Shown in pieces: positions 1-11,214 of a stretch of 64,000 nt of DNA (positions within the stretch are counted from its first letter, which is position 1; each line of letters starts with the position of its first letter). The position numbers were made by a program, and so were the translations under genes. The stretch comes from Heligmosomoides polygyrus polygyrus (taxonomy: Eukaryota; Nematoda; Chromadorea; Rhabditida; Heligmosomidae). The notes beneath the pieces were generated by a model, which was not told where the DNA came from, did not search any database, and worked only from the letters and a program-made list of their open reading frames with translations. The stretch spans positions 94,746,728 through 94,810,727 of the forward strand of contig OX377204.1 in assembly GCA_947396885.1 (NCBI GenBank), written 5' to 3'.

Positions 1-394
1 AAATCGAAGTCGTCCGCCCCCTATGAAGATCTAGTTTTTGAAAACCGATTTTTACATCTTTGAAATACCTTTTCTTCTAGTTTTTAAAAAGCTATTGGCT
101 TTTTAAAATTGTGGAAAACTTACCGAGTTATAGTCATTTTTGCGAATGTCGAATTTCGTCGCTCCTATGACGACGGTGCCATATCGATCAGAGATCGATA
201 CAATCTATTCGTTTCAGGAAACCATGATTTTTACACTGTGCATTGAACAGGACTTGATACGTTTTGTGGCAAGATTTCAACTCTGTAGGTGATCTGCATC
301 AGGTAAAAATTAATTGATTTTTCTTGAAAAGCGAAAAATTTAAATGCGATCAGCCCTAATCATATCGGAGATCGCTGCGAAGAAGCTCAGATTT
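1..394. other. Left edge, no supported gene
   Basis: AT-rich sequence with short stop-riddled frames on both strands. A GTAAG-like donor on the minus strand near 116 follows a possible 44 nt exon, but nothing connects it to a longer frame. I see no repeat family here that recurs elsewhere in the window. Confidence 0.4.
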
Positions 395-573
395 TTACTG
401 TGTAATACTCATGACTGAAAAATTCATGAAGCACAATTTCACTCTCGCGTGTTCTTTCCTTGAGAAGATTGAAAAATTTTCCGCGAGAAGGCCACCCTCA
501 GTCTCCATCGATGATATCGGCGAACGCAATGGCTCCACGTAACCTACCATATTTTTGAGTTTGTTCAACGTCT
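395..573 (-). CDS. Candidate terminal exon, unidentified protein
   Basis: On the minus strand an ATTTTCAG acceptor ends at 574. It opens a 59-codon frame (starting TLNKLKNMVGYVEPLRSP) that ends at a TAA at 395-397. Codon choice and the clean acceptor suggest coding, but I recognise no domain. It lies just downstream of another candidate terminal exon at 655-876, so the two could be alternative 3' ends of one gene, or one may be spurious. The upstream phase needs one nucleotide from the preceding exon. Weak call. Confidence 0.25.
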
Positions 574-654
574 CTGAAAATTTTACAGAGTTTTTAAAAC
601 AATAAGAAGTGTGGATTCTACGCTTTAAAAAGCAGGATCCATGCTTCCATGTGA

Positions 655-876
655 TTAAAGGTGTCGAAAATTTTCGACAAATGACACAAATCGGAGCGTC
701 TGTTCACAAAGGATCGTTCCAGAAAAACAGGTTTTATTGCCATGTGTCAAACGGGGGCTTAAAATTTTATTAGGTACAAGTTCACTTTCTGATGCTGTTT
801 CCAGCAGAAGAGAGAAAATTAGTTCCGTGACAAGTCCATCCTCCGGTTGCCATTCCGTCATCGCTTCCGAGAGTGT
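655..876 (-). CDS. Candidate terminal exon, unidentified protein
   Basis: The minus-strand acceptor ATATTTTTTAG (ending at 877) is followed in phase 0 by an open frame of 73 codons. It begins TLSEAMTEWQPEDGLVTEL, with a TAA at 655-657. The first ~35 residues are acidic and amphipathic and look like real protein; the last part is less convincing. No strong donor lies inside it, so it reads as a last exon. It may belong to the same minus-strand gene as the exons at 1673-1749 and 2379-2401, but that set already ends in its own stop codon, so an alternative 3' end or a separate gene would be required. Function unknown. Confidence 0.35.
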   Translation of the reverse strand, partial: TLSEAMTEWQPEDGLVTELIFSLLLETASESELVPNKILSPRLTHGNKTCFSGTILCEQTLRFVSFVENFRHL

Positions 877-1672
877 CTAAAAAATATTGTGGATAAAGCA
901 CTTAAGTCAGCTTTAGCAATTAACACTCTGCATTGTATAGAGTACAATTTCGAATGCAGATGTTGCTCCTTCACGTACAAAAATGTTCCGTGTTCACGAG
1001 ATGCTCAGAAAGCCTGAAAAGTTGAACTCGTTGTGATTAATTCGACAACTGCTCTCAAAAGTGTTTTATTTTCAACTGTAAACAAGCAAAATATTATTAT
1101 CAGAAGATTACATAAACAAAACCTTTATCAGCGTTTTTTCTAACAAATTACTAAATCAAACAGTTGCCCTCTTTCTTGAGCTAATCTGATACAGTGGACG
1201 CTGCACCTGGAAAGAAGGACCTATTAAAGGGTACAAAAATTGCATAGAAAATTTTTAAAAATCAACGCGGATAGGAAATAAAACGGTGGTCTACACAAGC
1301 GGGAGGGTCGTACCAGATCCGCTCTGGGAGGGGGGGGGGGTCGTTAATTTTCGGCAAAAATCGAACCCCACGCTTGACCCTGATGCCGGCTTCACAGCTC
1401 CATCAGCACTATCCATGGCTGCTAAGGGTTGCAGTTTTTGGTCTCGCCGAACACACTAACGATTTCATTCATAAAATTGACCATTTTAAATCGGAATTGC
1501 ACAAATACATATAGGTCACTTCTTCACGCATTTATTTTTGGTTGGATAGCCGTTATCGATTGATTTCAATACTTTCCGTTCGCAGTTGAGAACTTTAGGT
1601 GGAAATTAAGTACACACGTTGCCCGTTGGGTAGATTTCACGGGCCGCTATCGTTACTGGAACAAAGCACCAG
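877..1672. other. Intergenic or 3' flank
   Basis: No exon with both splice signals and an open frame was found. It holds an 11-base G run at 1330-1340. A minus-strand AATAAA (plus TTTATT at 1531-1536) lies about 140 nt downstream of the stop codon at 1673-1675 and is a plausible polyadenylation signal for the next entry. Confidence 0.4.
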
Positions 1673-2401
1673 CTAGTGCGAGATCGCCACTTCGGTCAGC
1701 TCTTCATCAGCTCCATCTTTAATATGTTCGTCGGCATCAACAAGCGTACCTATAGGGAAGGAGAATAGAAAAACTCACAATCCTCCTCAAGACACACTGA
1801 TAAACTGCGACGGCATTTCAAGCGCAACACCTTTTTTTAAATTTAAAAATTCCGGTCTGGTGTTCAGCAGCTTGACTACTCAACTGGTTTCCGCCTTAAA
1901 GAGACATCCTTAAAACCGACAAATTTCAACCAGATCAAATTTTTTTCGAATTTTAAAGTTCAAAAACCTACAATGCCCTAGAACTAACTTCATTCCGATG
2001 AAATAAAAATATAAATATAAATATAAAAACAAATACTAATGGAACTTTTAATGCGACCTACAACGGGCATAATCAATATTTGTGTAGAAAAAGTGCGTCT
2101 CGAGCAGTCTTTCCGCCATTAAGTCATACAAGTTAAGTCAACAGCGTTGATCAATCCCTTTCGAGATACGCCACGCATTCCACTCTTAAGCAATATCGTG
2201 GATTTGATCATGTAATTGCCCTTTACAGCGATTTGCAGTGGCCAAATAATGGACAGATCAGTCAGTTTCACCGCTTCCCAGATGGATCTGGTACCAATCC
2301 ACGGAATTCGAAGAGATAGCAAGCTTAGTTGGCCTGGGCAGGACCCCGACTAAAAAGCTCGAGGCGCTTTCAACTTACTCAATCTCTGCTCATCGTTAAA
2401 A
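1673..2401 (-). CDS. 3' end of an unidentified minus-strand gene (two exons)
   Basis: Two exons are visible, complement(2379..2401) and complement(1673..1749). The first is a 23 nt micro-exon between a CTGTCCAG acceptor and a GTAAGT donor. The second follows a CCCTATAG acceptor. Joined, they stay in phase (the micro-exon leaves one base, the next supplies two) and read FNDEQRLS followed by TLVDADEHIKDGADEELTEV and a short tail before TAG. The encoded tail is strongly acidic, like the cytoplasmic end of a membrane or signalling protein, but no family is recognisable. Upstream exons should lie to the right, perhaps inside or beyond the plus-strand gene that starts near 3.2 kb; I could not find them. 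The micro-exon is the weaker part of the model. Confidence 0.45.
2105..2345. repeat. Repeat R, fragment
   Basis: About 240 bp resembling the copies near 25.3 kb and 39.8-40.9 kb. Shared words include TGGTACCAGA, ATGCGTGGCG and TCTCGAAAGGGATTGA. The 67-codon minus-strand frame across it is part of the repeat and not a gene. Confidence 0.55.
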
Positions 2402-3198
2402 CTGGACAGTGCAATGCAAGCTCGGTAACTTTTCGAAAAACCCAAGTATATTTCGATTTTACAAACGTTCTGAAAATGCTACAGAAAACGCTTACAACAG
2501 AATAATCATGAAATTCTCAGACACGCCTTTAGACCCTACTTTGGAACGCATAAAAGCGAAATTCTTCTAGGAGACGTAGAACGAGATCGTGCCATGCACT
2601 CATCTAGTACTTGACTTGAATGACGACAAAAATGCCGTTTACAGAAGGCTATTCAACGGTGAACTGCGAACCTTTCCGGTAAACCGAAGATCCCGGCGGT
2701 TGGAGTTTGCAAAACAGCATTTAGACTACTGCCAATCAACTAAACACTGCAGCACCACGAACGAATGCACGGCTTAATCTCTTGGAGTGAAATACACGAA
2801 AATTTCTGCTTATCTGCATTTTAAAATAGGCTTGACTGTATTCCTATTGCTGAAGGGTAAGAATTATATGACCATCCAGTATAGCGATTTTGAGGCACCT
2901 TGCAAAGGCGTGTTCACATTTATTTTGTCAGATTTAGATCAAAAAATTGCAACCTTTCCTAGTCGGAGGGGAGGGGGGGGGGGCATATATACACTGTTTT
3001 TGCGCATCCTTTCCCTACCTTGCGGTTCTACGAGAGCTTCAGCTGCTGTCCCATAGTGCGATGGCTTTCATTTAAATTTAGTGACCTAGGCAATTGGCAC
3101 CTTACGATGGCCCCTCCGACTGGGATAGATCCAAAAATTGACTTGATTCCTTTTTAAGTACCCAGTTTGTTCCGTCGTAGCGTCTGTCAGTTCTCCAG
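2402..3198. other. Upstream region of the 3.2 kb gene
   Basis: No supported exon. It contains a G-rich run at about 2966-2982 and a solo G-MITE end (CCCCTCCGACTGGGATAGATCC-like) at about 3110-3131. Short frames at 2589 and 2787 have no splice context and look random. Confidence 0.4.
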
Positions 3199-3216
3199 TT
3201 TGTCCGCGCTAAAATA

Positions 3217-6200
3217 ATGGCCGGTGAAAGGGCTGCACGTCACTATGGGTAATATCAACCTCTGCCTCCATGTCAGCCATTAGAAGTGGCCACCACACAA
3301 ATAAGTTGCTGTCGGCCTACAAACTTCGAAACGCGAGCACATTATCGATCGCGCAATCGGCCTCGACCGATAGTATCGATTTTTTGCTCAGAAGTGGTTG
3401 TCGATCAATCCAGCAGCATTGATCGACCGACCACAACCAAAACCGCTGGTCATTAAATTCACAACTTTTCGCAGTTTTGACCTAAAAATTTTGAAGGAAG
3501 GCGTCGAAACGACAAAGAAAAAAATGTCCGTTCTTCTCCAATTAAAGGAAGCATTTGCCGTCGTCGTCTAATTTCTCGACGTCGACTACGAACAAAACAA
3601 CCGTCGTGGCTAAGCCAATTTGGGAGTTATTCGCCGAAGGGGAATCTATTTAAAAAGCCAGTCGCGTCAACGCTGACAGGATTGCTCTCATGCGAAAACT
3701 TTCCGCATAACGAAAACTCGCCGAAAAATTCTGAACGGTGGGGGGGGGGGGGAACGTCAGCGTTGGGAAGAATTTCCCCGTTAAATTGACACTCTTCTAA
3801 TCAATTTTGACGCCTCTGAAATCAAACTGAACGTCTTCCAAATCGAAACGAACTTCTTATTGCTAAAACTACGGACTCTCCAAGATGGTTAAAATAATTT
3901 TTTGTTCAAGGAAAATTTGGTATAACTTTGGAGCTATCCTAGTCCGGGGGCCACATAACTAAAAAGTAGGTAACAAAATGAATTGAAACTTACCGAGCGG
4001 CTCCTGGGGAACAAGATGAAACCTAAATGAAACCAAAAAACGAAAGAATAAACAAAAAATAAAAAATCGCCGCGGTTTTACAACCGACTCGGCGGGCAAA
4101 GAGCGACGGAATGGAGGCATGCCGCGTACCTACCGCCGGCTGACATGTTATAACCAGGATCTAACATGGTGAGGAGGGCGCGTGAAGCCGACGCCGCGTG
4201 GTGACCGCGGCCTGGCATGTTATAACCATGATCTAACATGGTGAAGAGGGCACACAACTTTGCCTGCTTACAACCGCAACAGATGTGATTTTTTCGTGTT
4301 TTTTTTTGTGACTTTTCCTGTTTAGGTGCCATGTTTTTTGTAAATGTCACTTGATAAGTCTCAAGTGGATTTATTAGATATAATACTTTTTAGTTATGTG
4401 CCCCCCCCTGACTAGGATAGATCCATAACTTTTTTGAATTTTTTAGTTCAGCTGCTCCAGTAAGTATGATAAATTTATAAAGTTTTAAATTTTAAAGGAA
4501 AAATAGTAAAATAATTTTTTATCGCGCAACAAAGCAGAAATCACCTAGTGCATTAACAGTCCAGGTCGCGCCACGCACTGGAAAAACTCGTCCCTATTTT
4601 TATGTGATTGATAGTGTAAATGCAGGGATATGTATGTTCTTTACAATTGTTTTTGTTGTATCGTTAACAGGTGTCAAACTGCAAACAGAAATTCTGCTAC
4701 CAATCGAATAAATAAAGATCGCTATGTCTTACAAGGAGAGCCTCCAAAGTGGCGGTGAGCTTTTGCGATGCACTTTTTACAGGATGTAGAGTCCCGCGTG
4801 GGGAGTCTAAAGCCGTAGTTAATTTTTTCGAAATGCTCTTCTGTGGCCGAAAAAAAAAGGCATCTGGAAGCGTGAGCGCGAAGCACATCACGCTCTGCTG
4901 TCGCCCAACCGGATGTGGTCGACTGGCGCAATGGATAGCGATGTCGCCTCTCAGCCTCACGAGCGGGTTTTACGGTTCGAACCGCGGTGTAGCCATACCT
5001 TTTGCACACATCGGGTCGCTATTATTATGAGCTTGCTTGATCACAGGAGTCAATTTGTACTCGATTAATGCTTTTAGTAAGTAAATGTAGCCTTTTTCTG
5101 CCTTCATTTGAGTTACCTCTCTACGGATCATATTTGCCCTGTATCATATCACCAGCGATACCGTAAATGCATACAAATACATACAGTTCACGGGCACTCA
5201 CTAAAAGCATTAATCATGTACAAATTGACTCCTGTGGTCACGTAGGCACATAATAATGACGACCCGATGTTTGCAAAAATTACGACGACACCAGAGGTCG
5301 AACCGTTAAACCCGCTTGGTGCAGCCGAGAGGCGATCTCGCTATCCACTGCGCCATCCGACCAGAATTCGGTTGAGTGGCAACAGGGAGTGATGAACTTC
5401 ACGCTCTCGCTTCCACACGCCTTTTTTCGACAACAGAAGAGTATCCGAAAAATAACTACGGTTTTGGACTCCCCGCACGGGACCCTACATCCCGTGAAAG
5501 TTGCCTCGCAAAAGCTCACCACCACTTTGGAGACTCTCCTTGTTAGAAGAGGGCACGGCGTAATATCCTTTTTTGGCACTAAAAATATGGTCGTCTTCCC
5601 GTCCTTTAAAAGCTTTGAGCCATTATTTTCCTCAAAAAATAAAATTTTTATACAATTTCAAGCAATGAGTGTGTTCACTTATTGAGAAGGTGAATTAAAA
5701 TTTCAAAGAAAGTCGTGCTGAAATTTTCATCGAACAACAAATTATTCTGACCTTTTTTAGAGTTTAACGTAGAAGAAGCTCATTTCAATTTGGAACAGTT
5801 CGCTTTGATTTCAAATTCTTAGGTTAGCTAGAAGAGTGTCTAATTTGACGTGAAAATGTTCAATTCGACGTGAATGTGGTATATATTCAAGGTGTAGCAC
5901 TCAAGTTCTTTGTAAATAAATCTCTGAAGGATTGATTCATTACTTGAGTCTTTGATTCGTTTGCAGGCATCATTTCAGGGACGACAGCGTGGAAAACCCG
6001 AACTCGTGGCGATTCTACAAGAAGTTTCACAGCTTCGACGTCTATTATCTCGTAAGTTCTTCAGCGTTTCACCGTCAGACACAACACTGTGCAAACTTGA
6101 CTTGAATGTAGACAGATTTCAACTGCACCCTCTCCATCTAGTAGGTCCTTCGTAGCTTCCCGGACGAAGATCTTTCAATGGCCATAAAAGGAATGGAGCT

Positions 6201-9200
6201 CAGAGGTGGCTGATGGCGCAGAACAGCCAGGACGATTCGGTGCTGCGGTCAGCCGAAAGGCAAAGTCGGAGCCAGCAGTCAGACCAGCCGCTAATGATCA
6301 GTTGCGGCTGTTCTGCGCCAAAAGTGTAAATCTGGATGCATTGATCCTGTTGTGGACTCGAGTCTGATGCTATGAGGACCCACTGTGCCACTTTGGCACA
6401 GGGCAAAATGAGCCAATTCGGACATTGAGCCCTGTATCGATCTTTCGCTTAGAATATGGTTGTGCTGGGTAGACCTATTCGAACAAGTGTTCGAATGATT
6501 TTCATTCGAAATTGAATATTCGAATTCGAATATTTAAAAAATCCCGTTTTTCGAATGTATTCAAATTCGAATAACCAAAAGTCAAATTTCTCATATGTAT
6601 TCGAGTTCGAATAGTCGAAATTTGTGAGCATTCGAAACCATTCGAATATTCGAAGAAGAGATAGCAATTGATTTTCAAGAGCATAACTGCAGTTTAGAAT
6701 GGTCAAGCACTGTTCATAGTTCGCGACCTCAGCGACTTATCAGAAGACTATCTCAACGGTAGGTCGAAACGGCCCAAGTGTTGTATATGGGCAGAATCGC
6801 CTCTCTCTGGGAAACAACACAATGCAGGTATCTCGACCCCAAAGCAACTCTGTGCAGAGTTAGCCCTAGTTTATACTTGCGCCGTTGCGCGGCGCGGCAC
6901 GATGGTGGGGATAGATATCGACCGGGCGGCGCAAAAAATCGATATCTATAGCGATCACGGTGCCGCGCCGCGTGGCGGCGCAAGTATAAACTAGGGCTTA
7001 GGGACGACGGAAGTTGGGCCGTTGGCGGCGTTAGCCCTATGCCTGCCGGCGGAGGGGGAGTTCAAGTTCGCTGGAAACAGCAATCATGCCCTCTAGCCAC
7101 TGCGCCACCCCTCTAGCCACTGCGCCACCACCGCTCATTCGTCATCATTGTTTCCAGCCAACTTGAGCCCGCCCTCCGGGTGTACGCAGAGGGCTAACGC
7201 CGCCAACGGCCCAACTTCCGTCGTTCCTAACTCAGCGCAGACTTGCATTGGGGTCGAGATATTTGCGTTTTGTTGTTTCCCAAAAAGAGGCGATTCTGCC
7301 CATATACAACACGTGGGCCGTTCTGGCCTACCGTTCAGATAGTATCCTAGTTAGTCGCTCGATCAAAGCACCCAAATCGACTAATACCGAGCGAGTGCCA
7401 GCTGAAAATCGATATATGCTCTGCATTGGCCACCAGGTCTATTATGATGGACAGGATATTAGACAGGGTTTATGCTTCAGTCATCCGTTGGCGCGGCATT
7501 ATGGAAGCACCAATAGCATCAGTCGCCCGCGCAGCCTAATCGATACTGACTGCTTTCACCAAGCCGCGCGCATTGAAGTATAAATCTCACCTTGGACTCG
7601 TACGGCTTCGACAGCAGTGGGCATGTAGAGCCTTTATTCGGATATCTTCTGTGATTTTTAGTCCACCTATTCATTCTCCTTCATCAGCATGCGGTCCGTC
7701 GCAGTTTCTTACAGCTAGCCCAAATCTTGGAATTCATTCGATCCTGTCGCGTGCCATAGTAGCTCAGTGACTTTTCCTAGCTCCAATGACACAAAGCCAA
7801 CCAAATATAGGTCGAAACTCATGGATTCCTTGGCGATTCATCATCAAACCTTGTGCATAGAGCTCTAAAATCCTTAGCGAAGTCATTCGTTCCAGGTAGC
7901 CCGTATGTTCGGCGACATATTCACTTGTGTGCTGGGATTGGGAGCGGCAATGTGGACCAGGAAACATGTCCTCACGTTGCCATGTACAATGATTCAGCTT
8001 CTATTTCTTCTCATCAGGTAAGCGCACGAACGGAAATCGCTTCCACGATATCATGTGGAAGTTGAGCGCATGGCGTATACTACAATATGCGCCATTCCCA
8101 TCTCGAATCGTATACTTTTCTAATCAAATTGGACACTACAAAGCGAACTATTCCAAATCAAAATGAGCTTCTCCTATATTAAACGAACGAGTCTCCAAAA
8201 AGGTTAGAATAATTTTTTGTGTCAAGAAAAATTCTCGCCTGACTTTCTTTGAAGTTTTAATTCGTCTACCAATAAGAGAACAAATTGTTTGAAATTCTAT
8301 AAAATTCTCATTTTTCGATGAAAAATAATGGTTTGAAGCTTGTTTTAAACTGCAGTGATACGGCTATTCCTAAGTGACAAAATAAGAGATTGCGCCACGC
8401 CATTGTACAAAACGTCACGATTCTTATTCGATTTATAGCAAAATTTCTGTTTGCATGGAAATTCACAGCTGTAAGCGACATAATAAAAACAACTGTAACA
8501 AAGCATGTACGTTCACCCTCATGAAAGCAGCACTGACACAACCAATTTAATAAAAAACGCGACGAGCTTTTCGAGAGCAAGGCGCGATGCACTAAATAAT
8601 CGCCGCTTTGTTGCGCATTTGAAAGAAATTTTAACTTATTGCATTGTTTAAAATAAAAATTTACCACTTTTTCTCAAAAAATAAAATTTTTATCAAACCG
8701 CTAAGCTCATTTGGGCAGCTGAATTAATAAAAAGTTCGAAAAAAGTTATATCTAATATTTCTTGAACAAAAATTGCTCTAACGATCTTGGAGACTCTGTA
8801 GTTTAACCTGTAAGAAGCGCATTTCGACATTTCGATTTGGAAGACGTTCACACTGACTTTGGAACATTTTAGGATGTCCCATAAGTCCCCGTCGTTCCTT
8901 TTTCAACGATTCATTGCGGATTTTGCCGGCAGTCTATTGTAAGTACTACACAGCTTTCCAAATAGAATGGTTTGCTCTATCAGAACATGTATTGCACTTC
9001 TTTTTCCATCTTTAATTTTGTCATTTTTAGGTCGTTGAAGTGAAAAGTAACAAGTGAGAAGTGGCCATCGCCGACAGTTGCTTCTCTCCACTTAGGTTTG
9101 GAATTTTTTGCAGTTTTTCATAGCGTTTGGAAGACAATGTTCTGCACTACAAGAATACGTGTTAGACCTATTTGCTCACTTGTTCTTAATTGATTTTTAG

Positions 9201-10946
9201 GCCATCAAATTGGGACGTCCGAAGGAGAAGGTTTATTTTTACCGGCAGCTCCTGCTCTGTGGCAGTACTTTTTTGCTTGTTATATGTCGTTCGAAAGAGA
9301 CTGCCTTGCTCAATAAGAATTTGTGTCGCGTCTATTGGTTCATGCTGATTTCTGTTGAATATCAAGAAAATTCCAAAAAGAGAAAAATCATCTTCACCAA
9401 CAAGTCCTTCTCCTTGTTCAGTTGTTGATATTCGACAGAAATCAGCATGAGCCAATAAACGCGACACAAATTCTCATTGAGCAAGGCATCCTCTTTCGAA
9501 CGACATATAACACCAAGCAAAAAAGTCCACCTCAGAGCAGGAGCTGTCGGTGAAAATTCGAACGGAAAAGTCGGACGTCCCAATTTAATGACCTAAAAAT
9601 CAATAGGGGACAAATGAGCAAATAGGACCAACACGTATTCTTGTAGTACAGAACATTGTCTTCCAAATGCGATGAAAAACTGCGCAAAAATTCCAAAGCG
9701 ACTGCGCATATGGTCACTTTTTCACTTTTCACTTTAACGACCTAAGGATTGACAAAATTCAGGCAAAGGATGAAAAAAGAAATGCAATACATCTTCTAAT
9801 AGAGCAAATCATTCCCTTTCGAAAGCTTTACAGCGCTATGCAAGAGACCCCGCCGACGAAATCCGCAATGAATCGTTGAAAAAAACGGCGGGGACTTACG
9901 GGACAACCTAATAGTTGTGCTCGAATGACCTATTCAAGTAGGTATTCAAATGATTTTCACTCGAATTTTAATAATCGAATTCGAATAATCAAAAAATCGA
10001 GTTTTTGGAATGCATTCGAATCGAATATTCAGAAAAACAGCTTTTCGAATATATTCGAATTCGAATATTCGAAATATTATTAGGCTTTCGAAACCATTCG
10101 AGTATTTGAAAAAAATTCGATAGCACAACTTTTCTTAAGAAGCATCAATTTTGTTCAAAATAGTGTCCAACTTAGTTTGAAATACGTCCAATTGGACGTG
10201 AAGATTGTAAAAATCAGTCACACCTTGCAGGGCAGTCGTCTGGTCAGTGCGAGCCTTCAACAAGACGCTGACTCGAGTGGAGTCGACCAGCGAAGATCGG
10301 GTGAGTAGCATTTCCACTGCCCTTACTCTTAGACCCTGTTTACACTTCGACGCCGAGCGACGCGATGGCCACGCATTGAGGCCAAATTGATTGATCGCGC
10401 CGCTCAGCGTCGAAGCGCGTCGCTCTCGAAATCGACGAAATGCGATTGATCGCGGTGGATTTGAGCACGGTATTGCTGCTCCAGTTGTCCTTTGCAGCGG
10501 TTTCGTAAATGTCTGCACAATTACGTGTATGCAAATACGCAATTTTGCGTAATCGTGTGACCGCGTCGCGGTTGTTCGGTGCGCTTATCCTCCTCCGAAG
10601 CAGCGTGACGCGATGCGACATATCGCTCCGTTCAAATCGCGTCGCCCAGCGATGGACTTATAAACGGAGCCTTATGACACACGCGTTTACACTTCAGCGG
10701 CCGTTATCGACAATCTGCGCGGGCTAATCGATACCCCACTCATTCGATCGATCCACATTCCAGACATTCGTCGCGCTGGAGTTCGTGCTGCCGGCCGTGT
10801 GGGCATTGCTCTCCGTGTTGATCGTGCACACCATGAAGCAACTGCGTTCGTACGAACAACTTCACGGCTACGCTCATCCGCCGGTCATCGTGCTCACCGT
10901 GAAGAACGACGAAAACGACGAAAGTGTACAGATCGAGATCGCCTAG
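3217..10946 (+). CDS. Multi-pass membrane protein, ~163 aa, family unknown
   Basis: Five exons join in phase: 3217-3248 (start, tentative), 5967-6051, 7896-8017, 10231-10300 and 10764-10946. Each internal boundary is GT/AG with nematode-like signals (TTTGCAG, CGTTCCAG, CCTTGCAG, ATTCCAG; donors GTAAGT, GTAAGC, GTGAGT). The first exon encodes MAGERAARHY behind a TTCTCCAG site that could accept a spliced leader. A soluble stretch with FHSFDVYYL follows, then hydrophobic segments around residues 39-58 (VARMFGDIFTCVLGLGAAMW), 68-82 (LPCTMIQLLFLLI) and 104-126 (TFVALEFVLPAVWALLSVL). The tail is polar, acidic and cytoplasmic-looking, ending ESVQIEIA. Three membrane spans are visible; a fourth could sit in an undetected 5' exon. 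The layout recalls small tetraspan lysosomal-type proteins, but no diagnostic motif is seen. Introns are filled with FB-A, FB-B, mariner-type and ATACTT elements. Exons 2-5 are firm; exon 1 rests on phase and a donor only. Confidence 0.7.
3249..3779. other. First intron, GATCGAT-rich stretch
   Basis: From about 3330 to 3430 the words ATCGATCG and GATCGACC recur. Similar sequence is found at 14290-14480, so this is probably a diverged repeat. A 12-base G run lies at about 3740-3751. No exon seen. Confidence 0.35.
3932..4434. mobile_element. G-MITE copy
   Basis: The ends are CTATCCTAGTCCGGGGG and its complement with a C run, CCCCCCCTGACTAGGATAG. The interior holds two near-repeats of TGACATGTTATAACCAGGAT and a minus-strand frame that is not a gene. 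It is a non-autonomous inverted-repeat element, inserted in an FB-A copy. Confidence 0.65.
4728..5547. mobile_element. FB-B foldback with tRNA-like arms
   Basis: Arms of ~270 bp face each other. CTCCAAAGTGGCGGTGAGC on the left matches GCTCACCACCACTTTGGAG on the right. The inner spacer (about 5010-5270) is itself an inverted repeat around CAATTTGTAC. The inner part of each arm holds a tRNA-like module (see 4916-4990). Open frames across the element on both strands are repeat shadows. Confidence 0.65.
4916..4990 (+). other. tRNA-like module in a repeat
   Basis: TGGCGCAATGG at 4924-4934 fits the tRNA A box, and the surrounding GGCGCAATGGATAGCG matches a typical arginine-tRNA D arm. GGTTCGAACC at 4974 fits the B box. 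The anticodon and acceptor stems do not fold cleanly, so I call it a tRNA-derived relic rather than a functional tRNA. The mirror copy is at about 5300-5365 on the minus strand. Confidence 0.55.
6212..6322. repeat. Small inverted repeat
   Basis: TGGCGCAGAACAGCC at about 6213 is matched by GGCTGTTCTGCGCCA at about 6308. The imperfect palindrome covers about 110 bp in intron 2 of the membrane-protein gene. Confidence 0.55.
6450..6680. repeat. TTCGAA-rich block
   Basis: Dense irregular repetition of ATTCGAA / TTCGAATA words, self-complementary on both strands. Similar blocks are at 9925-10128 and 41100-41425. Frames rich in I, R, N, F and S across these blocks are artefacts. Confidence 0.7.
6740..7345. 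repeat. Foldback with nested palindrome
   Basis: CGGCCCAAGTGTTGTATATG at about 6772 pairs with CATATACAACACGTGGGCCG at about 7301, and the flanks continue the match. A compact ATACTT-type palindrome is inserted at 6866-7001. A tandem TCTAGCCACTGCGCCACC (7092-7130) is the complement of a tRNA A-box region. A half copy lies at 62030-62230. Confidence 0.6.
6866..7001. mobile_element. ATACTT palindrome, subtype E
   Basis: A near-perfect ~135 bp palindrome. The ends read CCCTAGTTTATACTTGCGCC and the complement; the core holds TAGATATCGA and CGATATCTAT. Further copies are at 21819-21957 and 22258-22393, with a degenerate one at 50480-50640. It is too short to encode protein and was presumably mobilised in trans. 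Confidence 0.65.
7346..7895. other. Intron, no feature seen
   Basis: Mixed-composition sequence between the foldback and exon 3 of the membrane-protein gene. Short frames exist but none has matching splice signals. No recurring family was recognised. Confidence 0.35.
8085..8872. mobile_element. FB-A foldback copy
   Basis: Opens with sequence like AATCAAATTGGACACTAC, runs through AGAATAATTTTTTGTGTCAA and closes with the complementary arm near 8850. The 119-codon minus frame inside is non-coding. Confidence 0.55.
8873..9911. mobile_element. Mariner-type long foldback (non-coding)
   Basis: Left end AGGATGTCCCATAAGTCCCC and right end GGGGACTTACGGGACAACCT are complementary. They match the end of the mariner relic at 52541, which carries transposase sequence. 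The arms hold further inverted copies, for example the GGACGTCC words at 9216 and 9570. The interior holds only short frames, so it is a non-autonomous element in intron 3. Confidence 0.6.
9925..10128. repeat. TTCGAA-rich block
   Basis: Same type as 6450-6680, with repeated ATTCGAAT words, ending about 100 bp before exon 4 of the membrane-protein gene. Confidence 0.65.
10331..10681. mobile_element. ATACTT-type element, subtype H
   Basis: The left end ACCCTGTTTACACTTCGACG and the right end GGACTTATAAACGGAGCC are imperfectly complementary. GCGACGCGATGGCCACGCA is shared with the copy at 35040-35688 (ends CCCCGTTTATACTT and AAGTATAAACGGGGCC). It lies in intron 4; the 135-codon minus frame across it is a shadow. 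Confidence 0.55.
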
Positions 10947-11214
10947 CTCATCTTCTTCCGTGGCTTTACTGGCCATTCCTCCACATATCAACGAGTACAA
11001 CGCATTCGACAAGTAGCTTCCGGCTATCACTCATCATATCCCTTCATTTGTTGTGTTGTTTCATGCTCATTAATAACGACTGTACAGGGAACACCTGCTT
11101 ATTTATTTATTTATTTGCAGAGCGCACAAGTAAAACAGCAACTCAGATATATGTGACAAATTCTAGAAAAATTGTGTAGAAACGAGTTGGTTAAAACGTC
11201 CGTGGCGAAAGGCA
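10947..11214. other. 3' flank of the membrane-protein gene
   Basis: Follows the TAG at 10944-10946. It contains TATTTATTTATTTATT at about 11100. No clear AATAAA was seen in the first 150 bases. Confidence 0.4.

Larger units (their letters stand above)
3780..5885. repeat. FB-A foldback interrupted by two nested elements
   Basis: The left arm (3780-3930) continues at 4435-4727 and the right arm at 5560-5885. Together they give the FB-A foldback, with words such as AATAATTTTTTGTTCAAGG, and the complementary arm ending CAATTCGACGTGAATGTGGT. A G-MITE (3932-4434) and an FB-B element (about 4728-5547) interrupt it. FB-A therefore inserted first. Confidence 0.6.
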
